Shown in pieces: positions 1 through 11,953 of a stretch of DNA of 64,000 nucleotides. How positions within the stretch are numbered: the first letter of the stretch is position 1; every line of letters begins with the position of its first letter. The notes below the pieces were generated by a model. That model ran no database searches, was not told the DNA's origin, and saw nothing but the letters and a program-made list of their open reading frames with translations. Position numbers and translations under genes: made by a program. Source of the DNA: Macropodus opercularis (taxonomy: Eukaryota > Chordata > Actinopteri > Anabantiformes > Osphronemidae). The DNA lies in the NCBI GenBank assembly GCA_030770545.1, contig CM061102.1, positions 3,523,501-3,587,500 on the forward strand, in the 5' to 3' direction.

Positions 1-157
1 AAAATAGCTTCTCTTTGGCAAAGTGGAGGTGTCAAGGCCCCAGACGCTAAATTGATATTGATGAGGATTTTTTCTCTCCGTTTGCCTCAGCGTGTTCTCT
101 GCCTGACTGTTTATTTGTTTGCTGTCTGTGCTTGTGTGTTTGTATGTGCGCATGCAG

Positions 158-2845
158 CCGTGTTCAACCTGATCCCGGTGGGGCTTCGTGTGGTGGCCAT
201 CCAGGGCGTCCAGACCAAATTGTACCTGGCGATGAACAATGAAGGATTTCTCTACACCTCTGTAGGTCACGACACACACACCACCATCATCATCATTACA
301 GACCATTAGGGACCAAATCTGTCCTTTGGCTCAGGCTGAGTAATAAAGTAGTGTGACCAGTCTCATTATAAACTCTATCATTGCATCAATACTTTAACTA
401 CCACGTTACCGTGTGACTCAGCTTCCACTGGGTGTTGTAGTGTCTCAGCCTCCCTTATCTTTCTAATGATACTGTGTCTTCTCAGGATTGATTACAGATC
501 ATCCTCCAGCCTTCTTTAGTTTATCTGCCTTTGACTGGAAGATAATTATTGTCCATTTGCACAAGGCACAAAGTTTTTCATGCCTTTCCCGTCTTGATGC
601 ATGTTGCTGTATTTTTTTCAGACAGGGCAAAAGGCAGTTGGGCTGCAGTGCATTGCATTAAGTGCTTTAACTCTTGAGCAGCGATGGTGGGTGGCGTAGA
701 TGCAATAACAGAAAAGGATCAACAAAAATAACACTCACTTCCAGCAATCTGACCAAGCGAGACCAAAAGAATGAAAACTAACAAAGAGGAAATTATGTCC
801 CACGCCCTAGTGCAAGAACAGTTGTGCCGCTACGCCTGTGCAGACACGTAGACCTCTGCAATATCTGCTCCATCAGCTTCAGTCCAGTGTTTAATCAAAA
901 CACAGATATCATGGGTTCATCTTCACCTAATATTAAATGTAAAAGGAAACCACAAGCACACAAAATAGTGTGTTAGATAGATTTATCCAAGCTAAGCATA
1001 TTTGATTTTCTGTCCTTCATAAAGCCACTGGACCATCTCTCTCTCTCTCTCAGACACAGGACTTAATTAAAATTCATACAAGATAAACCCCTGACGAAAA
1101 AAAAACACTTTCTGTATCGTTCTGTTTCCCTCGGCAACCTGGGCAGCATCTTTCTCTCAGTGGGTTGGTTGGTATTCAAGGGAGTAGCTGGTTGCTATGG
1201 AGATGCAGGAATAAGGAAATGCAAATGTCAGCTGTCCTAAGTTGGTGCAGTTTGTTCTACAGCCTGGCTGAGATAATGAATCAAAGAGCGGCCTAGCTGA
1301 TGGATGAACACGCTGACGGCAACATGAAGGCCTAACCGAACAGAGTTGCATTAGAAAGTCAAACCCTCCTCCCCTCAACCCTCCCACCAGTTCAGGCTAA
1401 TTTTAAATTTTTTTAATTTTTGTAGTTCTATTTTCTGCTACAATTTCCCCTCAGGAACATTTCACACCGGAGTGCAGGTTCAAGGAGTCGGTGTTTGAGA
1501 ACTACTACGTCACCTACTCCTCCATGGCATACCGACAGCAGGCCTCAGGCCGGGCCTGGTACCTGGGACTGAACAAGGAAGGTGGAATCATGAAGGGGAA
1601 CCACGTCAAGAAAAACAAAGCTGCTGCACACTTCATACCGAAACCACTGAAAGGTAAGATCAGAAGTTACAGACGACTCTACCTGAAAGTAACGTAGGAG
1701 TCCGTTTGATCACTACACCTTCTGTTCAGTGTGCAGAACTATGTGTTTAAGGGGAACTTACCTGTTTGTATTAAAGAAGGCTGGTTTGACAGAGAGTGGG
1801 ATCTGTGGAGGAAGAGCAGGTTCTTCTTCAGATTTCCTGGCATCTGGGCAATGAAAAGCAATTGAAGTTTTGGTCTCAGTGACTTACACTGTTGGCTGAT
1901 CTGCGCTTCTTTCGTTAACGTCGCATCCCTTTGCAGGTTGAGGACTGTAGCTCCCATGTTCAGTTCCAAGCCAAGTTGCAACTGGGCCGTTAGCTGGTGT
2001 TTAAATAGACAACAGCTTGTGCTGAATTAATTCAACCAGGCCACTTATAGGGCACCACACCTCCTGCTGCTTATCACCCACAAAAATACCCACACCGTCC
2101 AAAAAAAGACAACAGCAGATAATAAAGCAACAAATATTCAAATGTAACTGCTCACTGGCTTCCATGTGAAAGCACTTTGTTGTACAGTTCTTGTTCAGCA
2201 TCAAACTGCAGACCCTTAAAGTTTGCAGACTGATGAACACAGTGGAGCATTTAGCAGCTTAAGAGTGAGGTATTTCCCTCAGGAATTAGTGGAGCGCAAA
2301 ACAAAAGTGGCTGCATATTGGACTTACATTCATCACACACACAAACACTGCGTTAATTGAATGGTAATGATCTACTGTGTGTGCTGTGTGCATCAAAAGG
2401 CAGCTGAAAAGAAATTTAAGGCCTTTCATGAAAAAACAAATCCACACAGTCTTGATTTGTTTATCATTAGGTTTCTTTTATTCTCATTAATCATTACAAA
2501 GAATTTTATGGTCCGTTATCACAAACTTGCTTTTTAGAAACTTCCTGCTGACAGTAAAATCAGATTTAGCCTGTGGATATGAGGCTGTTACGGCGTGTGC
2601 AAGGAAAGCTAACACGGCCGAAGTAGAGTGTGCACATCAGATTCACATTCATCAATTAGCAATATCAGTAACTCATGATCCTCGTCTGTGTGTGTGTGTG
2701 TTCAGTGGCCATGTACAGGGAGCCGTCCCTTCACGACCTGACAGAACTGTCACGCTCCGGCAGCGGCACGCCGACCAAGAGCCGCAGCGCTTCGGCTCTA
2801 CTCAACGGGGGAGGGAAGACGCCCAGCAACGATGACTTGTCCTAG
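158..2845 (+). CDS. fgf13: Fibroblast growth factor homologous factor, fgf13-type (3' part)
   Basis: Three coding exons are visible: 158-261 (104 nt), 1455-1653 (199 nt) and 2706-2845 (ending TAG). The first two lengths are those typical of FHF genes, and all junctions are in phase (AG acceptors, GT donors at 262 and 1654). The protein part starts inside the beta-trefoil core (VFNLIPVGLRVVAIQG), continues through FENYYVTYSS and KGNHVKKNK, and ends with a tail containing EPSLHDLTE and SGSGTPTKSRS, which is the FGF13 tail rather than FGF11, 12 or 14. FHFs have no signal peptide; they stay inside the cell, bind voltage-gated sodium channel C-termini and, for FGF13, microtubules. The alternative N-terminal exons that set isoform function are left of the window. 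The tail end (LLNGGGKTPSNDDLS) differs from mammals, so fgf13a versus fgf13b cannot be decided. Family assignment is firm. Confidence 0.93.
262..2705 (+). other. fgf13 introns (two)
   Basis: The introns are 262-1454 and 1654-2705. Both are AT-rich with simple-sequence patches (CT repeat near 1040, TG run just before the 2706 acceptor). I looked for another exon or a hairpin RNA and saw nothing convincing on either strand. Confidence 0.7.
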
Positions 2846-3675
2846 CCCCCCCAACCTTTACAGACACGTGAACACCGCACACACTAATTACAAGCACATA
2901 GACATACACTGACAAACACACACACACACAGATCTCAGGCCAGTATGCCTACACATCCGGCTGGTGAGGGGTAGGACGACAGGAATGTGTTCTTCCACTT
3001 AACGGAGCCCACTGTGACTGACTGTGATGTAAATAATTCAAGGACAATCAATCCGTCTGGTTCTGCTGCTCCGGTCTGCAGAGGGACAGGACCTGTGAAT
3101 CTCCTCTCTACTCTTCTTGTTGTATGAAACCTAGACAGAACAAGGAAGGAAGGGAAAGAAACGAGGGAGCGAGTCAGTCACAGTTAGATAAACAGACTGT
3201 TACAGAGAACCAAAGAGTCCAAGTATTCACTGGCTTACCTGCTACGAAAGAAAGACACAGAGCGACCAGGGAGGGAGCAACGACTTTATCTGTCCTACTG
3301 TACGCTGTTTACACAGAGCTCATGGGGTTAAGTCATATTTTTAAACGTGACGACAGTATTCCTTGTACACTTATGATGATTGTTAATTTGTTTGCATGCA
3401 GGTGCGCCTGTGTGTCTGGGTGTGTTTGAGTGAGTGGTAGAGAACATGCTGTGCTTGCAGTCGGGTGTTGTGTGGGCATGCGAGAGCGAGTGTGTGCGCA
3501 CGCATGTGTCGGTGGGGGGGTCGGGGGATTTTACCTTTTTAAGATCTGTTGTATATCAGACAAACCTCCCGAGGGCTTTAGCAGGTTTAAAATAAGGTTT
3601 ACTGTATATGCTTCCATGCTTACTTCTTACAAGCAATGCTGTTGTTTATCTTTCCGTTTGTTGTTGTCCCTTGCT

Positions 3676-3704
3676 GTTTGTTTGTTTGTTTGTTTGTTTG
3701 TTTG
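3676..3704 (+). repeat. TTTG microsatellite
   Basis: About seven copies of a TTTG tetranucleotide in the inferred fgf13 3'UTR. Confidence 0.9.
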
Positions 3705-3784
3705 TTGCATGGAAGCTTGTGGACCTCTGCTCAGTAGCAGCATGCTGAAGGTCCTTCTTTTCTGGTCTTACGTGTTCCTAATGA

Positions 3785-3934
3785 AACACTTGTGAGCCAA
3801 TAGTGATATACCACAACACTAGTGACCTAATGTGAGGGTGTTAGAACACAACTGGACCAATAGTATTGCACCAGAACACGAGTGGACCAATGGTGTTGGA
3901 CCAGAACTCTGGCGAGCCAATGGGAGCACAGATT
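3785..3934 (+). repeat. 30-bp minisatellite, five units
   Basis: Five consecutive units of exactly 30 bp start at 3785, 3815, 3845, 3875 and 3905. Each begins AACAC or a close variant (AACTC in the last), and all but the second carry an intact GCCAAT or ACCAAT core near position 12-16; the second has CCTAAT. Units 3 and 4 are the most alike, the first, second and last more diverged. The array lies in the inferred fgf13 3'UTR, about 50 bp before the AATAAA. Confidence 0.85.
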
Positions 3935-3980
3935 CATTTAATATTTTGGTTCCTGCTGTGGACAGACTAGAAATGCACTA

Positions 3981-3986
3981 AATAAA
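3981..3986 (+). terminator. fgf13: Candidate fgf13 polyadenylation signal
   Basis: AATAAA about 1.1 kb after the fgf13 stop codon; the first canonical hexamer seen on the plus strand downstream of the gene. Confidence 0.45.
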
Positions 3987-4000
3987 TTATTTCTAAAGAA

Positions 4001-5188
4001 GTGAAACGACTTTTCCAACTTATTGTGTCAATTGTTTTGGACACTATACAAAGGTTGAGTAATGAGCTTTTCAGTGTATGTGTATATTTCCTGCATATAC
4101 GTTGCTAAGACGCGGAAGGTGAAGATGCTCCTGTGGTAATCTGAACACTGCGACCGCTCAGCTGGGAGAGTGGCTCCTGCAGATTTGAATTTCCTCTTGC
4201 CGTAGAATTTAATGCGTAGTGAAGAGAAACTTGTGACAGTATTGTGTTGTGTTTTCATGAGCAAGATAGACATTGATTTCCATGTAGAAGTGCTGTTCAT
4301 TTTTATTAATTGTAATACAGCAGCTGTCCCACTAAATGTTTTTAATCAATTTCAACACTAGATGGCACTGACACCTCAGAGTTGTGAATTTGCTTTTAGG
4401 ACGTTGTTATAAACTTATCCTGGGTTGAAGTAGCAACGTAAAGCAAGTGCAGGGAGCCTAGGATAAAGAAACACAATTTATCAGCTGAGTAAAAATGTTT
4501 TCTTAATAAAGCAACTTTAATCCAACATACGTGACTCTGCAAGAAGAGTAGACACTGACATTTATCCTCAAACTGATGAGACGATGGGTGCAAAGGCTCA
4601 CTTCCAAAACTTGTGTGTAATCACAAAAAAAGATAAAGTGCAATTGTCATATGAAAAACAAATGGTAAAAAACAAATTTTTCACATTTCAATAATAAACA
4701 TCTACTGGTTTCATTTCACATCAGTGTCATCATCATTCTTGCCAGTTGTCTAAATACATATAACAAGCTGTGCGATATTTACTCACTTTAAGGTGGCAAA
4801 CATTTTAATTTGAATTTGTACTTACAACGCAGTCTGAACTGAACTCAGTGCTGATGAACCACACTCTCCCTTTGCTATGCATTTAAACAACAGAATCACA
4901 TTTTCACTTCCTGCAGCCCTGTGCAAATGTAAACACTCACAAACTCACACACATATTTTGTGTTCACTGTGCTCCACGTTAGTACTGTACTGAACGTGGT
5001 CTGCCATCTTCTGCCATATTCACAGCGGTTAAGACCACACTGTGCTGCCTGTACTTGCAAATATCCCATTTTTTAATATAAGGAGAGCGTGTCCTCCCCT
5101 CCTTTAAATCTTCTCAGTGCCTGTTTCCTCGTTTTGATTTGTCTGTCATTCTTCATTTGCTCCGTCTGTCGCTCTTCTCATGTTCCAT
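4001..5188 (-). other. Space between convergent fgf13 and afap1l1; probable afap1l1 3'UTR
   Basis: No exon is visible. On the minus strand an AATAAA (TTTATT at 4302-4307 on the plus strand) lies about 880 bp after the afap1l1 stop and could end its 3'UTR. It would leave only about 300 bp between the two tail-to-tail transcripts. Inference only. Confidence 0.4.
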
Positions 5189-8100
5189 CTAGGTCCCCTT
5201 CTTTGACTCCCACTCCTGGGAACATCACACGACAGCGGTGAGGAAAACAGGACATCAACAATTCACTCATTCACTTTGTCCTGTCTCTGTTACCTTTGCC
5301 TTCTGCATGACGTTCCCCTTGGACGAGGCGTAAAGAGACGGGGGGCGTTTGCGAAGCTCAGATGCTGAGTTGACCGGAACAGTCTCGTTGTAAACCTTCT
5401 CAACCTTACTGCCCTGAGCCTGTGCACACAAACATACGCACAAGCCACCATCAGTGAACACCTGCACAAAAGGTTTTATAATGACGTTACGTTATTCCTA
5501 CCTTCACGCAGATTTTGGTATCGGTGGGTGGACCTAGTGCTCCACGAGCCAGCGATTTCTTTAGGTTTTCTTTGACTTCTGTCAGTCTCAGCTCGAGCTC
5601 CACTCTTTCCTCCTCCTTCTGTTTACACAGTGACTCCAGCTCGGCTAACCGCTGCTCCACACCACAATCTGTACAGAGGCATACTGAGCACTTCTGCAAA
5701 GCTGAGGCTGATGTACAAAGAGTGCTGTGTGTTGTTTCCCTGACCCGTGTCGGTCTTCATCCCTTCCTTCACCTCCTTCTTCTCCCTGCGGAGGGAAATC
5801 AGCTCACGTCTGAGCGCTTCCTTCTGTTTCTCCAGCTCCTCTTTCTGTGTCAGGTACCGCCTGGCATCCTCCTCTGCTCGCGTCTTCCCGTATCGCCCAT
5901 ACTGGTTCACATCTAGTGGAAAAACAGACTATAAATGGCAGCAATGCTGGCTTATGCATGTAGCTAACTGCAACCTGACCACGTGTTCTGCTACGTAGTT
6001 TCCATGGGGCCAACATAATGAATAGTAAGGAGACTCACTGGAGGCATGTCTCTTGATGTTGGCCTGTTCGGTTTTTTCAGAATCCCTGCTGGAGAATGAG
6101 GCGTGACGTCTTACTTGGCTCACTTTTCTTTCCATGACCCCTTCCTGAAGGATGCGAGGAAATTAAGTACATCACTGATAACTTACAGGGTCTGTTTTAC
6201 CTATAGACAGATGTTTTGTCTGATAATCGAACCATATTGAAGTAAGGAAGAAATGATGAGAAGCCACAGCTGCTCTGGGAAGATTGAACTGTCTACAGTA
6301 TTTTGGCACCAGATTGTAGAGATTGTGCGTGTTAACACTGCTTCCGGTGTCATTTACTCACGTCTACACTTTCATAGACTTCGTCATAAGTCCTGGAGTC
6401 TGTTGAGGCACTACTGGAGGATGCAGCAGTGGTAGTAGCCCATCTGAGAGTCAAAAGCAGCGAAGCAATATGTATTTATAGGACGAAACAGAAAACTCAT
6501 CTGCATTTCGAATCACACAAACATGTGTGAAGTGACTCACAGGAAGGAGTGCCTGGCAGCGTGCCGTATGTCTGTGAGCGTGTCCACATCAATGTAGTCA
6601 TAGTGCAGCTCTTCAGGGAGAGTGGTGCTCCCAGTTTCTGCGAACAACACGCCCAGCCAGCGGCCGAGATCCTCGGAGCAGCTCGCCTGGTGCACACACA
6701 TACAGTAAACCCACGTACATTTCAGCTGCTTTGAAGGTGTTTCTCATGTGCGATCGCAGACTTTCCATGTTCATGACCTGCCTACATTTAATGGACACCA
6801 CAGTGCAGTACCTCCAACGACGCCAACTCGTTGCCCCCCTGCATGATGCGGAAAGAGAACGGATGCTTGGGGCCGAGGCCACCGGGGACAACCTCTGCTG
6901 CTTTCAGTGGCACCACAATGATTGGGGGTCGCTGGTCGCCATGATCCTTGTGCAGGTACAAGCTTCCTTCTCGCAGCACACACCAACGCTCCTTCCAAGA
7001 GCCGCTCAGACACACACTCAAGTACCCTGTGGGAATATATATGCACTGTAAGCACTAGTCCTCTTTGCTTTGGTCGGTATCTTGTAGTGGTGCTATCAGG
7101 TGGAATCCTCACCACAGCGGGGGTTGTCATGGTTACCAGAGGATGAGGGAGGCTCCCCTGGTAAAGGTGGTTTCCTTTTGGAGAAAGTGATGATCCGGTT
7201 GATTTTCTTCCCTGCTGCTCGACTCATTGACCCAGTCAGCTCTGAAAACGCTCCACGCTTGCCCCGGTCTGAAATCAAATGCACTGTGGTCAGACCATGT
7301 TGGAAAAAACAACCTTAGCCGTGATACGAGAGCAGATATTGTCGTAATGCACAGCCAATACTAAATTAATAATGTGATGATGACGCTGTTTGTTTCACAT
7401 TTCACCAGTTTTCTTGTGACGAAAACATTAAAAGCAACAAAAGGTTTCAAATCAGGAACACATAAATGCATTTCCTACAATTTAAACAACTCATGTTGTT
7501 GCACCCGCGTTACCAGGTCCTGCAGAGCTCTGCCCAGCTTACTTCCTATGATGTCAGTGGGAGACAATTGCAGGAAGAGGACAGGAAGGATGTCATATCT
7601 GTTTGAGCCTCACTTCCTGTCTCTCCCTCTCTCTTGTGTCTCTTTGGTTGAGAGCCCTTTGGTCAGTAAACAGGCCTATGTTCTTAGCCTGGTTGATCAT
7701 TATAATTATAATAATCCACTTTAGAGACGTAATGGACACGCACTTAACATGTCCGCTATCTAATTTAGTCTCAGTCACAGCCAAACCTACTGAGCGAGTC
7801 AGTGGTGTCTCTTGCTGGGCCGTGTGCAGCGGCCTGGCTGTCTGCCGTCGGCCCGCTGTCCGAGTCTGACGCCTGCCGGTCACACTGCAGCACCTGGACG
7901 ACAAAATTGAAGAAAACCTTTTGACTATTCTTTCCCATATGTGAGAAAGGAGGCGGTGCATAATGACACAATAACACATTTATCTAAGAATCATAACCTC
8001 TAAATGAGAAAACCCTGTCAGTGAAAATGACCCAGGCGCTGGCTTGTGGATACGTCTTACTGACGGTATTTTTAAACCTAGATGGTGTGTGGAACGGCCA

Positions 8101-11100
8101 TGTCACCATTCAGCCTGCTCACGGGCTCTGCAGCTGTGTGCCAAATCCTTTTTTGTGGGTTTGGAGCGCTTTGACATCAAGCCAGCGCAGCAACCACAAT
8201 AATGCTACTCACTGCTTGCAAACCAGAAGCCCAAAGGAACAGTTCTGGTCATGGATTTAAAGAAACAGCCATGTTAAAACTCCGACTGGCACAAAGACGT
8301 GCACACACCTTGTCAAGCTCCAGCTTCCTCTGTATTATGGGAGAAGTGGATCCATCCAGGGCTTCAGTGTTGCTACACCGGCTACCGACAGCTTGCACCA
8401 CCTGAGGCCAGACACAAACACAGCCTTACGTTCTAGCTTGCGTTTTATGTGCTTATGTCTGTGTGTCTCACTGATGAATTCAAGTACCTTCAGCCATCGC
8501 TGGGCCTGCTCTTTACTCTGAACAGCCAGGACCAGAGCTTCGCCTCCGGGCAACGAGAAGCGCAACTCGTGTCTCTTTTTCTTGCCCTCCTTGGGGACGT
8601 AAATGACGTTGCACAGATTTAACGGGAGCTCGGTGTGGGGACTGCTCTCTTTGATGCTCTTATAGCACTGTAAAAGAGAGACACCCAGAGAAAAGCAGTG
8701 AAGGAAATACATCCTGTCAAGTTAGGGCATATAATACTGAATTGGTAAAAAAAGGCACCTTTAAGCAGCAAATGTCAGTCAGATAATAAGCACCTCTGTC
8801 TACCTACCTGCAGTTTGTTGTCTCGGACAACGACTAGCTGTTTAGCCCACTGACCAAAACGTTTCTTTCGCAGCAGAAAAGCGCAGATATGGCAGTCGCT
8901 AACTGGTCCGTTGGGGCTCTCTTCAGCCGTCCACCTCTGAGATCGGGCCTGTCTCTTGGCTTCTTCTTCCTCTTCTTCATAAGACTCATAAGAACTGCTC
9001 AGAGCATCGGAGTCGTTGTCTAAACACCAAGTACCACACGAATGATTCAGTCACAAAACATCCATAAACATATTTGGTTCCCTTCTGCCGCGTTCTGCCG
9101 TGTAGTTAAGCACATTCTGTGAGAGGGTAGACTCACATGAGTTTTTGGGGGGACCATTAATCCTGGTGGTGGGGTAGTTATTGTCTGCATCCTCATAGTA
9201 GGCATCCTCCACTGAGTTCCTGGAGGCTGCAGCAGAGCATGTTACACATGAAAGGAACAGAAACTTCTCATATTTACGTTCTATTCAGGACGAAGTACTG
9301 ACTGTTCATATTTGTGGTGAAATATTGAGGGGTAGATCCAGGATCCAGAGGAACAGCCTCTTCATAGTAGTCATCAGGAAGCGGGGTGGTTGGCAGAGGA
9401 GGGGGCGTGTCGGTGGGTGTCTGAAGAACCAAGGTGACGGTTAAATCACAATTTTAGTTATGAGCAAAAGGCAGCAATAAAAATAACGTAATGAAGGTGA
9501 CTCACAGATTTATTAGGATGAGTCGCCTTCTTCTCCTCGTCGTCTTTGTGCTCTTTCTGCTCCACCGGAGATGCACTGAGCATGTGCAAATCACAGTCTG
9601 GACACATTATGAGAAATGTAATCAAATTATACAGTGAGTTTTAAAGAGCTTGAGAGTTTGTCCTATTTACCTCCAACAAGTAGAAGCCTTATATATGACC
9701 TCAAATATGCATACGCTTATATATAGAACAAGCAAAGCAACAAATGCTAACATGCTCACAAATTGAAGAATTATCTGAATAACTGCTTCTAACAAACTGA
9801 TTAGAAGCTTTATTGAGGGTCAACTCACCAAAATCCTCAAACAGAGATTCTACGAAGCTTGTGCCGTTGCCATAAAGACAGCTGTTCATGTAGACGTCTG
9901 ATCCATTAACTGTAAAAGAAAGATACTTAGTTGTTAAAAAATGCATTTATATAGAGACTTTTGTTGAAGTTAAACAATATATGCAATAATTCAATGGCCT
10001 TGTGTATGTGGAAGTGCTTTCAAGTCACTGATCCAAATGAAGGGAGCTGAACTGGTTGTGTAAAACCCAGAGTATCAGGGCAAGTCAATCTGCATTCATT
10101 CGAACACGGCCTGTCAACCATTACAATGTTTTGCCGTAGTCCCGTCGATGACCTTGGCTCATTATCCTCTTTAAACTTCACATTTTATTATCCTCTTACA
10201 TCAATCCTTTTATCCTCTCCGACATCCTGTATTCAGACCAAACCAGGATCTACTGTAAAGACCTCTGTCGGCCTGAGACTTGCTGAGCCAATGACTGAAA
10301 GCCTGTCGGGACAAAGTGCAGTATTCGTGTTAACGCTGGCTTACTGACCTTGAACGCATTACTCAACTCTGCTTTGGCTGAGTCTGTGCGGGTGTCACAC
10401 TGAATTACTGTGGACACAGCTTCATTTAAATCTCTGGATGATACTTCCCTGTGTGCAAATACAGAAAAATGTGCACATTTGCTGTGTCTCTGCTGCTTGA
10501 AACAGTCCGTCGAAAAGTAAAGTTTATAGAATATAAAATAGCAATGAAAGAACAATTTCCTGCATCCAGATACATTTTTACACCCCCCTCCTCCCGAGGC
10601 TTCATTCCGTACCCAGCTGCATGGATTCCAGGATGTTACGTACGGACGCCATCTTGTCAGCCGTGGCAGGACTGACCGTCTCGTGTTCTAGCATCTTCAG
10701 CAGGGAGCCCAGCTCATTCACGAGTCGTTCAACCACCACTGAAAACCACAAAGGCAGAAGTGCTATGAGTTACACCACAATGTCTAGTAGCCAAAATGCT
10801 TCGGCTTTTACACCAAGTGCATCGAATATCAACGTTAATACACTTTAGGTCATGCAGGCAGGTCGGAGCAAAACTCCACTACCCACCTGTTGTAGGCACA
10901 GAATACTTTCCATTGTTACACTTCATCGTATTTATTTTGGTCTAACTGAAAGCGTGTGTTCTGTGTGTCGGTATTTTTCTCTTGTGTTCAACACAGATGA
11001 ATTCCTTAAAACCAGCTTTGATGCATTGAACTTTCTTTGAAAAATAATTATTTTCGCAATCCCCTCTGACATCCTGTGTGTGTGTGTGTGTGTGTTTCAT

Positions 11101-11919
11101 TGACCTTGACATTGTTCTCAATGCCCTGACACACTCTTGCACATCCTGTCTGCTCAGAGCTGACAAAGACTGGCGAGGGGAAAAGAGTCAGAGAGAGAAA
11201 AGGAGGAGAGGAGGGGGAAAGACGCTTCCTTCCCTTGAGATAATGAAGGCAATATAAAAAACAAAAGCTTCAGTTGGAGGAAAAATACACTGATATGACA
11301 GAAGCAGGTTCTTTTGCATTTGTGACAGATGCTTGATAGACACATATACAGATATTTAGTCTCAAGCAGACAGATGGCTGTGCAGGAGCTTTTCTCTGTT
11401 GGTGCATTAGTGTATAAGCTGATATAGACATTTAATTAAATACTGAATGTTGGCTAACATGCAACTTATAAAGCCGTGTCTCTGCCCTTAAATAAAAGCA
11501 AAACTACCTCAATCAGAACTTAAAGGTCCGATTAAGTTAGTTTGCAAACGTATTACCTGCTGACTAATGAGCTTCACAGTCTGCAATGTATGAGAAACAT
11601 CTGGTGTACATGAGATATGTGAAAATAAAATAGCCCATGAGTGAAGACAGAGCGAGAAAAGCCCTCACTCTCCCACAAGTCTCTTCCGCCTCCCCCCCAG
11701 GCCTGGACAATACTCCATTGTCTCCACATGGGCCAAAATTAGACAAGCACAATGCTCAGCGAGACCAGAGCACACAAAACGATGTGAGAAACTCCAACGA
11801 TGAAAACAAAACAGGAACTAACACACGCATACAAACACGCAATAAGAGGGGCGCGGAGCAACACAGCTGCGTCGTCTCGATCCGTGGCCATTCAGGATTA
11901 AGGGATATGTCTCCGGCAG

Positions 11920-11953
<34 letters not shown>

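Larger units (their letters stand above)
2846..4000 (+). other. fgf13: fgf13 3' untranslated region (inferred)
   Basis: This follows the TAG stop. It carries a CA run near 2915, TG-rich sequence 3390-3510, a TTTG repeat 3676-3704, a five-copy 30-bp repeat 3785-3934 and then AATAAA at 3981-3986. I take that AATAAA as the likely cleavage signal because no earlier one is evident. The end point is inferred. Confidence 0.5.

Noticed and set aside
262..2705. Intronic microRNA in fgf13 (mammalian FGF13 hosts miR-504)
   Set aside because: No match to the miR-504 mature sequence was recognised in the two visible introns; upstream introns are outside the window.
8470..8490. Alternative afap1l1 donor after WLKVLEFIS (GTGAGA)
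   Set aside because: It would put the next exon in a frame with a stop within seven codons. The donor at 8487 (GTACTT) keeps frame and restores the family sequence WLKVVQAV.
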